From assembly GCA_029718625.1 (NCBI GenBank), contig CM056376.1, positions 88,182,333-88,246,332 of the forward strand: 64,000 nucleotides of DNA, given 5' to 3'. Under the pieces are notes generated by a model, which worked only from the letters and a program-made list of their open reading frames with translations, searched no databases and was not told the DNA's origin. Within the stretch, counting starts at the first letter, position 1, and every line of letters starts with the position of its first letter. The DNA is from Synaphobranchus kaupii (taxonomy: Eukaryota > Chordata > Actinopteri > Anguilliformes > Synaphobranchidae). The translations under genes were made by a program, and so were the position numbers. Shown in pieces: positions 1-11,545 of the stretch.

Positions 1-1740
1 ACATAACAACAATGCAAGTTACGACAGTGGAAGATTTATCATACAATAACATCAGAGGACAAATGTGTTCAAAAAAAAACTATGATATACGTACGGTATG
101 TTTTTGCTATGCTGCTTGGTGAAAACAGCTGTCCTGGTATAACACGTTCATGCAGACTGCATATATTAAGGCTGCTTTCGAGAAGATGAGAAAGACGCAA
201 AAAAAAAAGTCTCATTAGCATAAATTAGCTGGTTACAAAGAAAAGTGTGGAAAAATTCCCTTCAGCCCCGAATGGTAACCAAAGATAAACTTTAAGAGCA
301 AATTTGTCTTGTCTTTTTTCTGTATCGGAGAATTGAGCTAACCCAAATATAAACTAGGAGGTCACAGATGCAAACAAATCGTAAATTCCTGCTTGCAGAA
401 ATATTCCTGCAGGACTGCAGAAGCTCCTGTGGTGAATTGGCCTCCCTCAAGAGACTTTTATGGTTGATGCGATTACACCGAGGGCTCCATTTGCTGTGCC
501 GTTGTGCAGACAGCTGGCGACTTGAAAAAATCGTAATTTTTCAGTTTACAGCCGAGCCCTTGGCGCGCGCCGCCGATCGCCCGCCGTGCCGCGCCGTGCC
601 GCGCCAGGACCTACTGCCCGAAGCTAAACGCCCATAAGGAAACGAACCAAGTGAGACGAAACGTCGCTCAAAAATGACAGGGAATGATTGGCGTTGACCT
701 CCAAGCGCTTTGGTGGAGAAACGGAGATGAGTTGTCGCGTCACTCTCTTAAACGAGGGATAACGCGGTCCCCCCCCCCCCCCTCCGCGCTCGCCGGTGAT
801 CGTTCTGCGACGTGTCGCGTACGCCCTATCGCCAGCGGGCGGCAAGCCGATGAAAGCACGCTCTCTGATAGGTGCATCTGAGACAGTGATAGCGAGGAAG
901 GAAGTCTTGGCTTTAGAAGAAAAAAAAAACACATAAAAGAAGGAATAAAGAGCTAAAATGTGTGTGCCGCCGTTTCCGCAGAACTCGAAATCTCCAGAGA
1001 GCCAAATCAAGTGTTCTTGGATCAAGAAAAAGAGATATAAATCCACCACTCTCTCCCACGGGGATGAGGGATGAAATCACATTCAACAGAGAGCACATCT
1101 TGAGCATGGCTACACCTTTTTCAATTATTATAAAAACAAATACAAAATGGTAATGCTGCATCGCGGATTCCTTTCAAAACAGAAAAGCAGCTAACCCATG
1201 TATCTCTTAAGTGATTTTAGCCAACCGTGGCGAGGGTGTGGTTGTTCAGGACGTGACAGAGAAGCGACAAAAACAGGAACTACATCTTTTCTTTAATCAC
1301 CTTCACAAATTTAACTTTATATCCCGAGATGGCACGGCTCCGACACGCCAATTAAACGTGACGATATTCGTCTAAATGCGGCGACTCCATTCAGCGTTTC
1401 AGAGCGGCGGCTTTGTCCCCCTCTGAATGGCCGACCCGCACAGACGAGAGAGGAGGGGGGGGGGGGGCCCCCTTGGACAGAAACATTCAATTTTCCTTTT
1501 TCGCCCCCGAGCAAAGGCCTGGTCTACAGAGCCGCCGTCTCGCTAACAAGCCCGGCCCGATTTCAGATGACGGACAGGGCTCAAAAATGAAAGCTCCGCG
1601 GAGGTGGCGGTAGCAGCCCTCATGTGAGGCCCTTTGTCCCTCTGCGGGGCCTGGCTTTTAGATGGGTTACTGATTCTGGCCACAGGGCCGCTACCCACAA
1701 AACAACTGATGTAGTGTCCCTCTGCTCTAGTACCCAAATC
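1..1740. other. Intronic sequence, CpG-rich patches, no gene seen
   Basis: This is intron sequence downstream of the second visible plxna4 exon. GC- and CpG-rich patches occur at about 545-640, 780-860 and 1370-1620, with a C run at about 770-782 and a G run at about 1455-1468. The short reading frames on both strands have no recognisable domain. CpG richness could mark an intronic regulatory element, but I see no diagnostic motif. Confidence 0.4.
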
Positions 1741-1759
1741 CTTGGCAGAAATCCAGATG

Positions 1760-1820
1760 GTAAAGAGGAAGAGAGAGAGAGAGGCGGTGAGAGAGAGAGA
1801 GAGAGAGAGAGGGGGGGTGA

Positions 1821-1851
<31 letters not shown>

Positions 1852-2026
1852 GCACTGGGAGTGTTTTGCACATGGATGTGAGCGTGAATGTGAGCGCACT
1901 TTTGAGAGAAAGTGTATGAGTGTGTCAATGAGAAGGCAGCTGTGTGTTTGTTCGTGAGTTTGTGCATGCAGGAATGTGTGTGTGTGTGTGTGTGTGCCTG
2001 TGTGTCTATGAGAGGGTCTGTACATC

Positions 2027-2061
<35 letters not shown>

Positions 2062-2075
2062 TGTGCATGTGTGCT
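1760..2075. repeat. Compound (GA)n and (TG)n microsatellites
   Basis: Two interrupted GA tracts (about 1766-1850) are followed by a degenerate TG-rich stretch and two purer (TG)n blocks (about 1975-1996 and 2030-2062). These low-complexity tracts create long apparent reading frames on both strands (His/Thr- or Cys/Val-rich) that are not genes. Confidence 0.9.
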
Positions 2076-2657
2076 GGCCCAGCCAGTTAGCCGAATGATA
2101 TCCACAAGCCCCAGGGAGCTGTGATGTGGAAAGGTTGGTGAAAGAACATCTCCTGCTATCACTTTGGGTGCTGATAACGCCTGTTAGCCGTGACAGCTGC
2201 TCTCTACCCTCGTCATGGTAATAGGCCTCTTGAACACCACAGCGTGACCTCATCACCCTGCAGAGTCAACCCCCCCCTCCTCATGTCTGGGGGTCACCTG
2301 TCTGTAAAAGAGACAAGGTGGTTTATGGGATGTAGTTCTTGCCTAAACTCACCCTGGTCAGTGGTCGATGCAAACAGAAAAATCTAATTAATGAGGTGAC
2401 ATCCACTTTTTTCTCCGCTCACTGAGATTACCCTTCTGTGTGCATGGTGAAAATCCTGTAATCCTTTGAGAAAGACCCGAGGTGAGATAAGAATCCACTC
2501 ATTAAAGTCTAGGAATAGAAAAGGTCTGTCTGTATGGCCCACATTCACAGTGCTTTAAAGGTGACAACTGAAATAAAAGATTTATCTTTTAGTATCAACT
2601 CCATCCCATCCCTCAGTAATCTAGAGACAGACACACTCGCATGCGTACACACACCTG

Positions 2658-2705
<48 letters not shown>

Positions 2706-3507
2706 GAAACACAGGCTGTTGCTCGGTATTGTGGCAGGGCGAGAGAGTGAGAGTGACCCAGTTGTGAGCATGCCCATTTTCCTGTACTGCTGCAGTGAGC
2801 TGCTGGCCACCCCCAGAGACCCAGGAAGGCTTCTCATTGGGCTAGAGGAAGCACACCTGCTTCTGCTGTCTGTGCTCTGCAGTTACAGTGACATCTGTGG
2901 ACCAAGGCTTGCGAATCAAACATAACCACAGAAACCGAGAGAGAGAGAGAGAGAGGGGGGGGGGGGGGGAGTGGAGGAAAGAAAGGACGTAGAGTGGGAG
3001 AGAGTAGGGAGGAGGAAGAGTACAAAAGAAAAAGAAGGGAGCAGGCTTGAGGACAGAAAAGGTAGGAGAGAGGGAGGGAGAGAGGGAGGACTCCTTGTGA
3101 TAATCAGTTAGACGGTACTGCCTGTGCAGGCCATGTTGCAGATGGTACTCTGCCACATGCCTCACACTGGATTATGCAGTCAGTATCAACTATCCACATC
3201 TACCTTTCTTTACTTACTGATACTGCAATGAATACTGTGAAAGAGAGTAGAGTATTTGAACTGTTAAACACCAAAGCTAAATGAAAGGAGTAAGATTAGT
3301 TCAGTAAGAAAAAAAAGCCAAGGGTGAGGACAAACAAGGACTAAATAATTGCAATGCAGATGAGCAACAGTGATACGAGTCATACGACCACAGAGATAAC
3401 AGAGAATACTCGTTCTCAACTCTTACAGCTGCATTACTAGCGATGAATGCTAATGCAACCTTTTTCATCAAAGCAAATATAACATTTTGCTAATAATTTT
3501 GCTCATA
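2076..3507. other. Intronic sequence with (AC)n and (GA)n/polyG tracts
   Basis: The stretch contains an (AC)n microsatellite at about 2666-2702, a GA tract running into a G run at about 2937-2969, and a purine-rich region at about 2970-3090. The remainder is unremarkable single-copy-looking sequence and I see no gene in it. Confidence 0.6.
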
Positions 3508-3767
3508 GACTGCAAAAAATTTCTGTCTTAACAAGTGTTTTAGTCTTGTAATGAGACAAGTGCCAAATATTAGCTTGTTTTAAGTAACTTTTTTCTTGAC
3601 AAGTGAAATTATCTTACCCTATTGGCACATCTTGAAATGAGTAAAACTATCTCACCCCATTGGTAATCTTTTTGTCTTATTTAGCAAATAAGTAATGAAA
3701 ATAAGATTTGAAGTCTAAATATAAGACTAAAATGCTTGTTAAGATTGACTTTTTTTGGTTTTTGCAG
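3508..3767. mobile_element. Foldback MITE of about 260 bp
   Basis: The left end (actgcaaaaaatttctgtct, then taacaagtgttttagtctt) is mirrored by the right end, whose reverse complement reads actgcaaaaacc, a short AAG-rich spacer, then cttaacaagcattttagtctt. The interior is AT-rich and internally repetitive, with no coding capacity. A non-autonomous DNA transposon is the natural reading. The superfamily is not determined, and no clear target-site duplication was seen. Confidence 0.65.
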
Positions 3768-4729
3768 TGTAACCAAACTTGCCAAACTGTAGAAAGGAAA
3801 AAAAACTAGAATTTGCATTGTACCATGTGTCAAAATAAATTTTCACTGAATTTTAAGGCAGAATGCAAAGTCAAGAAACAAGACTGCAGAGGGAGAACCT
3901 CGGACTGTGGTTTAAATTGTGTGCAGTGGGCAGGCGTATGTGTATTTGTTTAGGTACATGTAATAATTCTGTATGTGGCTGGGACAAGGAAATATTGATA
4001 CTTCATTTGGTCCCTTTCTGGAGCCAACCTGAATACTGATTTTCAGCACTGGTGATTTCTCTACGCAAACCTTCGGTGTGAGTGTTGGTATCAGTATTGA
4101 TTTCCATTTGCAAAACCTCGCCAACGGAAATATGTGCATGCAAAGAAACTGTCACCTCTATGTACAGAGAAAGGTTTGAAGACTAATTAAAACAATGCAA
4201 GTTTCTGCTTGCTTAAAGGATTTGAATAACCTCTGCAGCGCTATTTAATTAAAGTAGATCAACTTTGGTTTTAATTAAATGTTTGAGAGAACATTCACAG
4301 TCTACTACACAGAGTAATTAGTGTAAAGTCAAGCAGTTCTTCTCCGTCTGAAAAGCTCAAGTCTTCCAACGCCTCTGATTGTTATCTCCGGCGGAAGTCT
4401 TCAGACTTGGGCCTGCCCATCACTTGGGTATGATGTTCTCTCTCACACGTGTTTCTAGGTGAGCAAATGAAGGCAGCCTAGCTGAATGTCGCCATCCTCG
4501 TGTGTCCATTTCTTCTGATGCTCTGAGCAGCGCTAACTTTAATTTCACTAATAATTGCCCTCCTAAGGATATATATATATATATATATATATTCTTTCTT
4601 CTTTTTTTTTTACAGAGAGCAGACCAAGATGGAGTCTTCTTTTTAATGGGTGATTAATGCAGTCCCATGGGGCACAGTCATATTTGCATCTCTGGTGTAT
4701 CAGCAGTTATGTATCAGCGGGTATAGCTG
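3768..4729. other. Intronic sequence with a short (AT)n tract
   Basis: The stretch is AT-rich and holds TAATTA-type motifs (for example around 4245-4320) and an (AT)n microsatellite at 4569-4592. No gene was recognised. Confidence 0.5.
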
Positions 4730-4737
4730 GTGGTACA

Positions 4738-6618
4738 GGCAGCTCTATGTGGTTGTGTATGCGGCGGTGCTGTGTGGCTGGTTGTGTATGCGGGGGTGCT
4801 GCGTGGCTGGTTGCGTGAGTGGCTGGTTGTGTATGTGGAGGTGTTATGTGGCTGGTTGTATATGTGGGGGTGCTGTGTGGCTGGTTGTGTGAGCGGCTGG
4901 TTGTGTATGTGGAGGTGTTGTGTGGCTGGTTGTATATGCGGGGGTGCTGTGTGGCTGGTTGTGTGAGTGGCTGGTTGTGTATGTGGAGGGGTTGTGTGAG
5001 CGGCTGGTTGTGTATGTGGAGGTGTTGTGTGGCTGGTTGTATATGCGGGGGTGCTGTGTGGCTGGTTGTGTATGTGGAGGGGTTGTGTGAGTGGCTGGTT
5101 GTGTATGTGGAGGTGTTGTGTGGCTGGTTGTGTATGTGGGGGTGCTGTGTGGCTGGTTGTGTATGTGGAGAGGGTTGTGTGAGTGACTGGTTGTGTATGT
5201 GGAGGTGTTGTGTGGCTGGTTGTGTATGCGGGGGTGCTGTGTGGCTGGTTGTGTATGTGGAGGTGTTGTGTGGCTGGTTGTGTGAGCGGCTGGTTGTATG
5301 CGGCGGTGCTGTGAGGCTGGTTGTGTGAGCAGCTGGTTGTATGTGGCAGTGCTGTGAGGCTGGTTGTGTGAGTGGCTGGTTGTGTATGCGGCGGTGCTGT
5401 GAGGCTGGTTGTGTATGCGGTGGTGCTGTGAGGCTAGTTGTGTGTGCGGCGGTGCTGTGAGGCTGGTTGTGTGAGCGGCGGTGCTGTGAGGCTGGTTGTG
5501 TGAGCGGCGGTGCTGTGAGGCTGGTTGTGTATGCGGCGGTGCTGTGAGGCTGGTTGTGTATGCGGTGGTGCTGTGAGGCTGGTTGTGTATGCGGCGGTGC
5601 TATGAGGCTGGTTGTGTATGCGGCGGTGCTGTGAGGCTGGTTGTGTGTGCGGCGGTGCTATGAGGCTGGTTGTGTATGCGGTGGTGCTGTGAGGCTGGTT
5701 GTGTGTGCGGCGGTGCTATGAGGCTGGTTGTGTATGCGGCGGTGGTGTGAGGCTGGTTGTGTATGCGGCGGTGGTGTGAGGCTGGTTGTGTATGCGGTGG
5801 TGGTGTGAGGCTGGTTGTGTATGCGGCGGTGCTGTGAGGCTGGTTGTGTATGCGGCGGTGGTGTGAGGCTGGTTGTGTATGCGGCGGTGGTGTGAGGCTG
5901 GCTGTGTATGCGGCGGTGCTGTGAGGCTGGTTGTGTGAGCGGCAGTGCTGTGAGGCTGGTTGTGTGAGCGGCGGTGCTGTGAGGCTGGTTGTGTATGCGG
6001 CGGTGCTGTGAGGCTGGTTGTGTGAGCGGCGGTGCTGTGAGGCTGGTTGTGTATGCGGCGGTGCTGTGAGGCTGGTTGTGTTTGCGGCGGTGCTGTGAGG
6101 CTGGTTGTGTATGCGGCGGTGCTGTGAGGCTGGTTGTGTGAGCGGCGGTGCTGTGAGGCTGGTTGTGTGAGCGGCGGTGCTGTGAGGCTGGTTGTGTATG
6201 CGGCGGTGCTGTGAGGCTGGTTGTGTGTGCGGCGGTGGTGTGAGGCTGGTTGTGTATGCGGCGGTGCTGTGAGGCTGGTTGTGTATGCGGTGGTGCTGTG
6301 AGGCTGGTTGTGTATGCGGCGGTGCTGTGAGGCTGGTTGTGTGTGCGGCGGTGCTGTGAGGCTGGTTGTGTATGCGGTGGTGCTGTGAGGCTGGTTGTGT
6401 ATGCGGCGGTGCTGTGAGGCTGGTTGTGTGTGCGGCGGTGCTGTGAGGCTGGTTGTGTATGCGGTGGTGCTGTGAGGCTGGTTGTGTGAGCGGCGGTGCT
6501 GTGAGGCTGGTTGTGTGAGCGGCGGTGCTGTGAGGCTGGTTGTGTATGCGGCGGTGCTGTGAGGCTGGTTGTGTATGCGGCGGTGCTATGAGGCTGGTTG
6601 TGTGTGCGCGGTGCTGCG
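4738..6618. repeat. 29-bp minisatellite array (about 64 unit lengths)
   Basis: The array is built on a GT-rich 29-bp unit (ggctggttgtgtatgcggcg followed by gtgctgtga). The left part (to about 5300) is older or more varied, with units carrying gtgggggtgctgtgt and inserted 16-bp partial units (ggctggttgtgtgagc). From about 5300 to 6600 the units are very homogeneous, differing at a few positions (tatgcgg/tgagcgg/tgtgcgg; gcggtgctg/gcggtggtg). Because 29 is not a multiple of 3, three units make an 87-bp frame-restoring block. This explains a 374-residue minus-strand reading frame of repeated HNQPHSTAAYTTSLTAPP-type sequence. I regard that frame as an artefact of a stop-free repeat. Confidence 0.95.
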
Positions 6619-8218
6619 CGCGTGGCGGGTTGCGCAGGCAGCTCTGAGCGTGTACCTGCTGCAGGGCTGGCGTGATTAATGATGGTGCAGTCGCGGCGGT
6701 GACACTCCGCAGCCCTGCCAGCTGCAGACCGCTTTCTCACCCTCTTCAGATCCACAGTGAGCACTCCTGCAGTCCCAGCCACGCCGAAGCCACAACGGCC
6801 TGTTTCTCTTTCACCTCGCCACGCCCTCCCCCATCACCACCACCAACCCCACAGTCACCTGCAGTGCATCACAGCCTGCTTCTCCTTCTCTTCTACCTGA
6901 GTACACAAGTATCGGGCGAAACTGAAAGAGGAAAGCACTGTAATACTTACCAAAACCTTTGTTCTACAATGATGATGATGATGATGCCGATTGAGTCCAT
7001 CTAACCTCCCTTAAAACTCCATTATCCCTGAATTGCTAGCCTAGCACAAATGCCACTAATAACTATGATTACCATCGTTGTCGTCATTATCATTATCATC
7101 TCCATCATCATTATCTTCCCCGTAATAGTCCTGTACAAGTGCAGTCATCATTACTGCTCTTCGTAGTAGTCAGACACGAGGCCCATAAACACGAGGAAGG
7201 TGTACCTCTGTTAGAGATCTGTGCTCTCTGTCCAACCTCTAAATTGAACAGAGCGCCGGACAAACTTCTCCTTCTCTTTGTGAGAAGAGGTCAGAGATCA
7301 ACCAGCACAAGACAGCCATTCCACGTTCCTCTCTCTTGCACGTTCATTGCAAACAAGCCCTACGCCTACATTACCCACAACCGCCAGCACCCAGTCGGGT
7401 GCCCACGGGTACTCATGCAAACCAAGTGAGCACAATATGCAGTCGCCTCAATGGGAACCAGGACAAACAGTAAAAAAAAACTTTTAAAAAAACTAAATAA
7501 ATCCGTCTATATCCATCCAAAGTTAGCTGTTTGACAAATTGAGTTCACCAAAAAGACTTGACAAGTCTGAATATCTGAATACATGTAAGTGATAATTTTA
7601 TCTAGTATAACGTTATAATGAAGAGATTCAGGGAGTGTGTTTGGTTTAAGCATAATGCGAATGTTCTTAATTGCACCTCAATTATCTTCGGTTTTTTTTG
7701 CATTTGAACTGAAGGCGCTCTCCACCCCCCTCAAAAAAGAGAGAGGTGACGATAGAATGAGAAAACGGAGTTGAACAAGTTATGACAGAAAGACAGGGTC
7801 CACGACCCAGTGAATAAATGTTCTACTCTGCCGTGCTCTGTGGTTTTACGGACACCTAAATGGTCTGTTTACAGCTGTTTAAAAAGAGCAGCCTGACTCA
7901 TAACCCTTAAATCAAATGCTTGTAAACACCAGCTTGCCAGTTCTGTTGGATGCCGACCCAGACATGCTAATTATGACTGAGAGACAGGAAGCAGTTGCGG
8001 GTGAGTAGAGAGATTTCAACAGTCACGGTTTGTTTTGCTGTCCTTCCTCCTAATAATGATGTGATAGTTTATATTTCTCTTCCTCTTTATGTCTGTCTGT
8101 CTCTCTCTTGTTCTCTATTTCTCCATACACATATCTCTTTCATAAAAAATGTGCACATCTCTTTACTGCTCTAATTCCCTCTCCATGATAAAGCCAGTGC
8201 AGTGTTTACAATGTTCTG
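6619..8218. other. Intronic sequence with short trinucleotide tracts
   Basis: The stretch contains an (ATG)n tract near 6969-6986 and an ATC/ATT-rich tract at about 7065-7112. The remainder shows no repeat family or gene that I recognise. Short reading frames here lack recognisable domains. Confidence 0.5.
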
Positions 8219-10812
8219 AATCAGACCAGCTTCAGTGTCCAGTGTTCATTAAAGCCCCAATAAGCCCAATCAAACCAGATCCAGTATAGAGTGCCCAGTA
8301 AAGTTAATGAGCTCAATCAGACCAGCTTCAGTGTACAGTGTCCATTAAAGCTTCAATAAGCCCAATCAAACCAGATCCAGTATATAGTGCCCAGTAAAGT
8401 TAATGAGCTCAATCAAACCAGATCCAGCATACAGTGCCCAGTAAAGTAAATGAGCTCAATCAAACCAGATCCAGCATACAGTGCCCAGTAAAGTTAATGA
8501 GCTCAATCAGACCAGCTTCAGTGTACAGTGTCCATTAAAGCTTCAATAAGCCCAATCAAACCAGATCCAGTATACAGTGCCCAGTAAAGTTAATGAGCTC
8601 AATCAAACCAGATCCAGCATACAGTGCCCAGTAAAGTAAATGAGCTCAATCAAACCAGATCCAGCATACAGTGCCCAGTAAAGTTAATGAGCTCAATCAA
8701 ACCAGATCCAGCATACAGTGCCCAGTAAAGTTAATGAGCTCAATCAAACCAGATCCAGTATACAGTGCCCAGTAAAGTTAATGAGCTCAATCAAACCAGA
8801 TCCAGTATACAAGTGCCCAGTAAAGTTAATGAGCTCAATCAAACCAGATCCAGTATACAGTGCCCAGTAAAGTTAATGAGCTCAATCAAACCAGATCCAG
8901 TATACAGTGCCCAGTAAAGTTAATGAGCTCAATCAAACCAGATCCAGTATAGAGTGCCCAGTAAAGTTAATGAGCTCAATCAAACCAGATCCAGTATAGA
9001 GTGCCCAGTAAAGTTAATGAGCTCAATCAAACCAGATCCAGTATAGAGTGCCCAGTAAAGTTAATGAGCTCAATCAAACCAGATCCAGTATACAGTGCCC
9101 AGTAAAGTTAATGAGCTCAATCAAACCAGATCCAGTATAGAGACGAGTGCCCAGTAAAGTAAATGAGCTCAATCAAACCAGATCCAGTATACAGTGCCCA
9201 GTAAAGTAAATGAGCTCAATAAAACCAGATCCAGCATACAGTGCCCAGTAAAGTTAATTAGCTCAATCAAACCAGATCCAGCATACAGTGCCCAGTAAAG
9301 TTAATGAGCTCAATCAAACCAGATCCAGCATACAGTGCCCAGTAAAGTTAATGAGCTCAATCAAACCAGATCCAGCATACAGTACCCAGTAAAGTTAATG
9401 AGCTCAATCAAACCAGATCCAGCATACAGTGCCCAGTAAAGTTAATGAGCTCAATCAAACCAGATCCAATATACAGTACCCAGTAAAGTTAATGAGCTCA
9501 ATCAAACCAGATCCAGCATACAGTGCCCAGTAAAGTTAATGAGCTCAATCAAACCAGATCCAGTATACAGTGCCCAGTAAAGTAAATGAGCTCAATCAAA
9601 CCAGATCCAGCATACAGTGCCCAGTAAAGTAAATGAGCTCAATCAAACCAGATCCAATATACAGTACCCAGTAAAGTTAATGAGCTCAATCAAACCAGAT
9701 CCAATATACAGTACCCAGTAAAGTTAATGAGCTCAATCAAACCAGATCCAGCATACAGTGCCCAGTAAAGTTAATGAGCTCAATCAAACCAGATCCAATA
9801 TACAGTACCCAGTAAAGTTAATGAGCTCAATCAAACCAGATCCAATATACAGTACCCAGTAAAGTTAATGAGCTCAATCAAACCAGATCCAGTATACAGT
9901 ACCCAGTAAAGTTAATGAGCTCAATCAAACCAGATCCAGCATACAGTGCCCAGTAAAGTTAATGAGCTCAATCAAACCAGATCCAGTATACAGTGCCCAG
10001 TAAAGTAAATGAGCTCAATCAAACCAGATCCAATATACAGTACCCAGTAAAGTTAATGAGCTCAATCAAACCAGATCCAGTATACAGTGCCCAGTTAAGT
10101 TAATGAGCTCAATCAAACCAGATCCAGTATACAGTGCCCAGTAAAGTTAATTAGCTCAATCAAACCAGATCCAGTATACAGTGCCCAGTAAAGTTAATGA
10201 GCTCAATCAAACCAGATCCAGTATACAGTGCCCAGTAAAGTTAATTAGCTCAATCAAACCAGATCCAGTATACAGTGCCCAGTAAAGTTAATTAGCTCAA
10301 TCAAACCAGATCCAGTATACAGTGCCCAGTAAAGTTAATGAGCTCAATCAAACCAGATCCAGTATACAGTGCCCAGTAAAGTTAATGAGCTCAATCAAAC
10401 CAGATCCAGTATACAGTGCCCAGTAAAGTTAATTAGCTCAATCAAACCAGATCCAGTATACAGTGCCCAGTAAAGTTAATGAGCTCAATCAAACCAGATC
10501 CAGTATACAGTGCCCAGTAAAGTTAATGAGCTCAATCAAACCAGATCCAGCATACAGTGCCCAGTAAAGTAAATTAGCTCAATCAAACCAGATCCAATAT
10601 ACAGTGCCCAGTAAAGTTAATGAGCTCAATCAAACCAGATCCAGTATACAGTGCCCAGTAAAGCTGCAATAAGCCCAATTAGACCAGCTTTAGTGTACAG
10701 TGTCCATTAAAGCCTCAATGAGCCCAATCAAACCAAATTCAGTATACAGTGCCCAGCAAAGCTTCAATAAGCCCAATTAGACCAGATTCAGTGTACAGTG
10801 TCCAGTAAACCT
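8219..10812. repeat. 47-bp minisatellite array (about 55 copies) with sequence subclasses
   Basis: The core unit is 47 bp (cagatccagtatacagtgcc, then cagtaaagttaatgagctcaatcaaac). The period was read directly from successive ctcaatcaaa words. The edge units at both ends are diverged (agaccagcttcagtgtacag, with aagcttcaataagcccaat in place of the gttaatgagctcaat segment). Inner units fall into classes by small substitutions: gtatacagtgccc, gcatacagtgccc, aatatacagtaccc, gtatagagtgccc, and gttaatTagctc. A four-unit block starting near 8318 recurs near 8506, exactly 188 bp (4 x 47) later. There is no coding potential. Confidence 0.96.
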
Positions 10813-11175
10813 TTGACTGTGCTTCCATTGAATAATCCCCATAACTCTCACAGTGATGTCTGCTCTCAGAGAGAAGCAAAATCTCCCCTTAGCTCAAGAT
10901 TAGTGCTTGAATCAAAGACAAATCACTGATGAATCAGCCTTCGAACAGAGTCACTTTGTTTTATTTTTCATAAATGGAAGCAAAAAGAGGATGCAATTAT
11001 CAAGTAAAGTAATCAGAACTCTATGGCCCTGTAGTCCAAAAGCAGCACAGGGCATTGGAGTAGGTAAGAGCCTAAGTAAGCTCAGTAGGTTTCAGTCGTA
11101 TAGTATGTATTGTGTATTTCTATTTTAACAGATGATCATTGTGTTGCTTGTGTTATAGGCTGATTGAGTGATAAG
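10813..11175. other. Short intronic spacer, no feature seen
   Basis: AT-rich sequence lies between the 47-bp array and the next minisatellite. One 73-codon reading frame here has no recognisable motif. Confidence 0.4.
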
Positions 11176-11179
11176 GGTA

Positions 11180-11545
11180 TTTTAGGGTAAACCCTACAAC
11201 ACACTAACCGAGGGAGATTACAATCATGCGATGTAAACCCTAAACCCTAAACCACGCAAACACAGAGAGATTAGGATAGTGTACTGTAAACCCTATACCC
11301 TAAACCACGCTAACACAGAGAGATTAGGATAGTGTACTGTAAACCCTATATCCTAAACCATGCAAACACAGAGAGATTAGGATAGCATACTGTAAACCCT
11401 ATATCCTAAATCACGCTAACACAGTAGTGTACTGTAAACCCTATACCCTAAACCACGCTAGAGATTAGGGTAGTGTACTGTAAACCCTAAACCACACTAA
11501 TACAGGGACATTAGAGTAGAGTACTGTAATCCCTACTGCACATTG
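11180..11545. repeat. Degenerate minisatellite of about 60 bp per unit with telomere-like words
   Basis: Five to six imperfect units contain gtactgtaaaccctataccc, then taaaccacgctaacacagagagattaggatagt. The word CCCTAAA occurs repeatedly and is directly tandem at about 11236-11254. Units vary in length through internal deletions (for example near 11420 and 11460). The unit as a whole is unrelated to TTAGGG arrays, so I treat the telomere similarity as local. Confidence 0.8.

Noticed and set aside
1543..2256. 237-codon minus-strand reading frame
   Set aside because: It is dominated by (GT)n and (GA)n microsatellite translation (His/Thr and Ser/Leu runs), with no domain and no splice context.
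4819..5328. 169-codon plus-strand Cys/Val/Trp-rich frame
   Set aside because: It is a translation of the 29-bp minisatellite.
8219..10812. CRISPR-like array of regular repeats
   Set aside because: Units are directly contiguous with no unique spacers, and the host is a vertebrate. It is a minisatellite.
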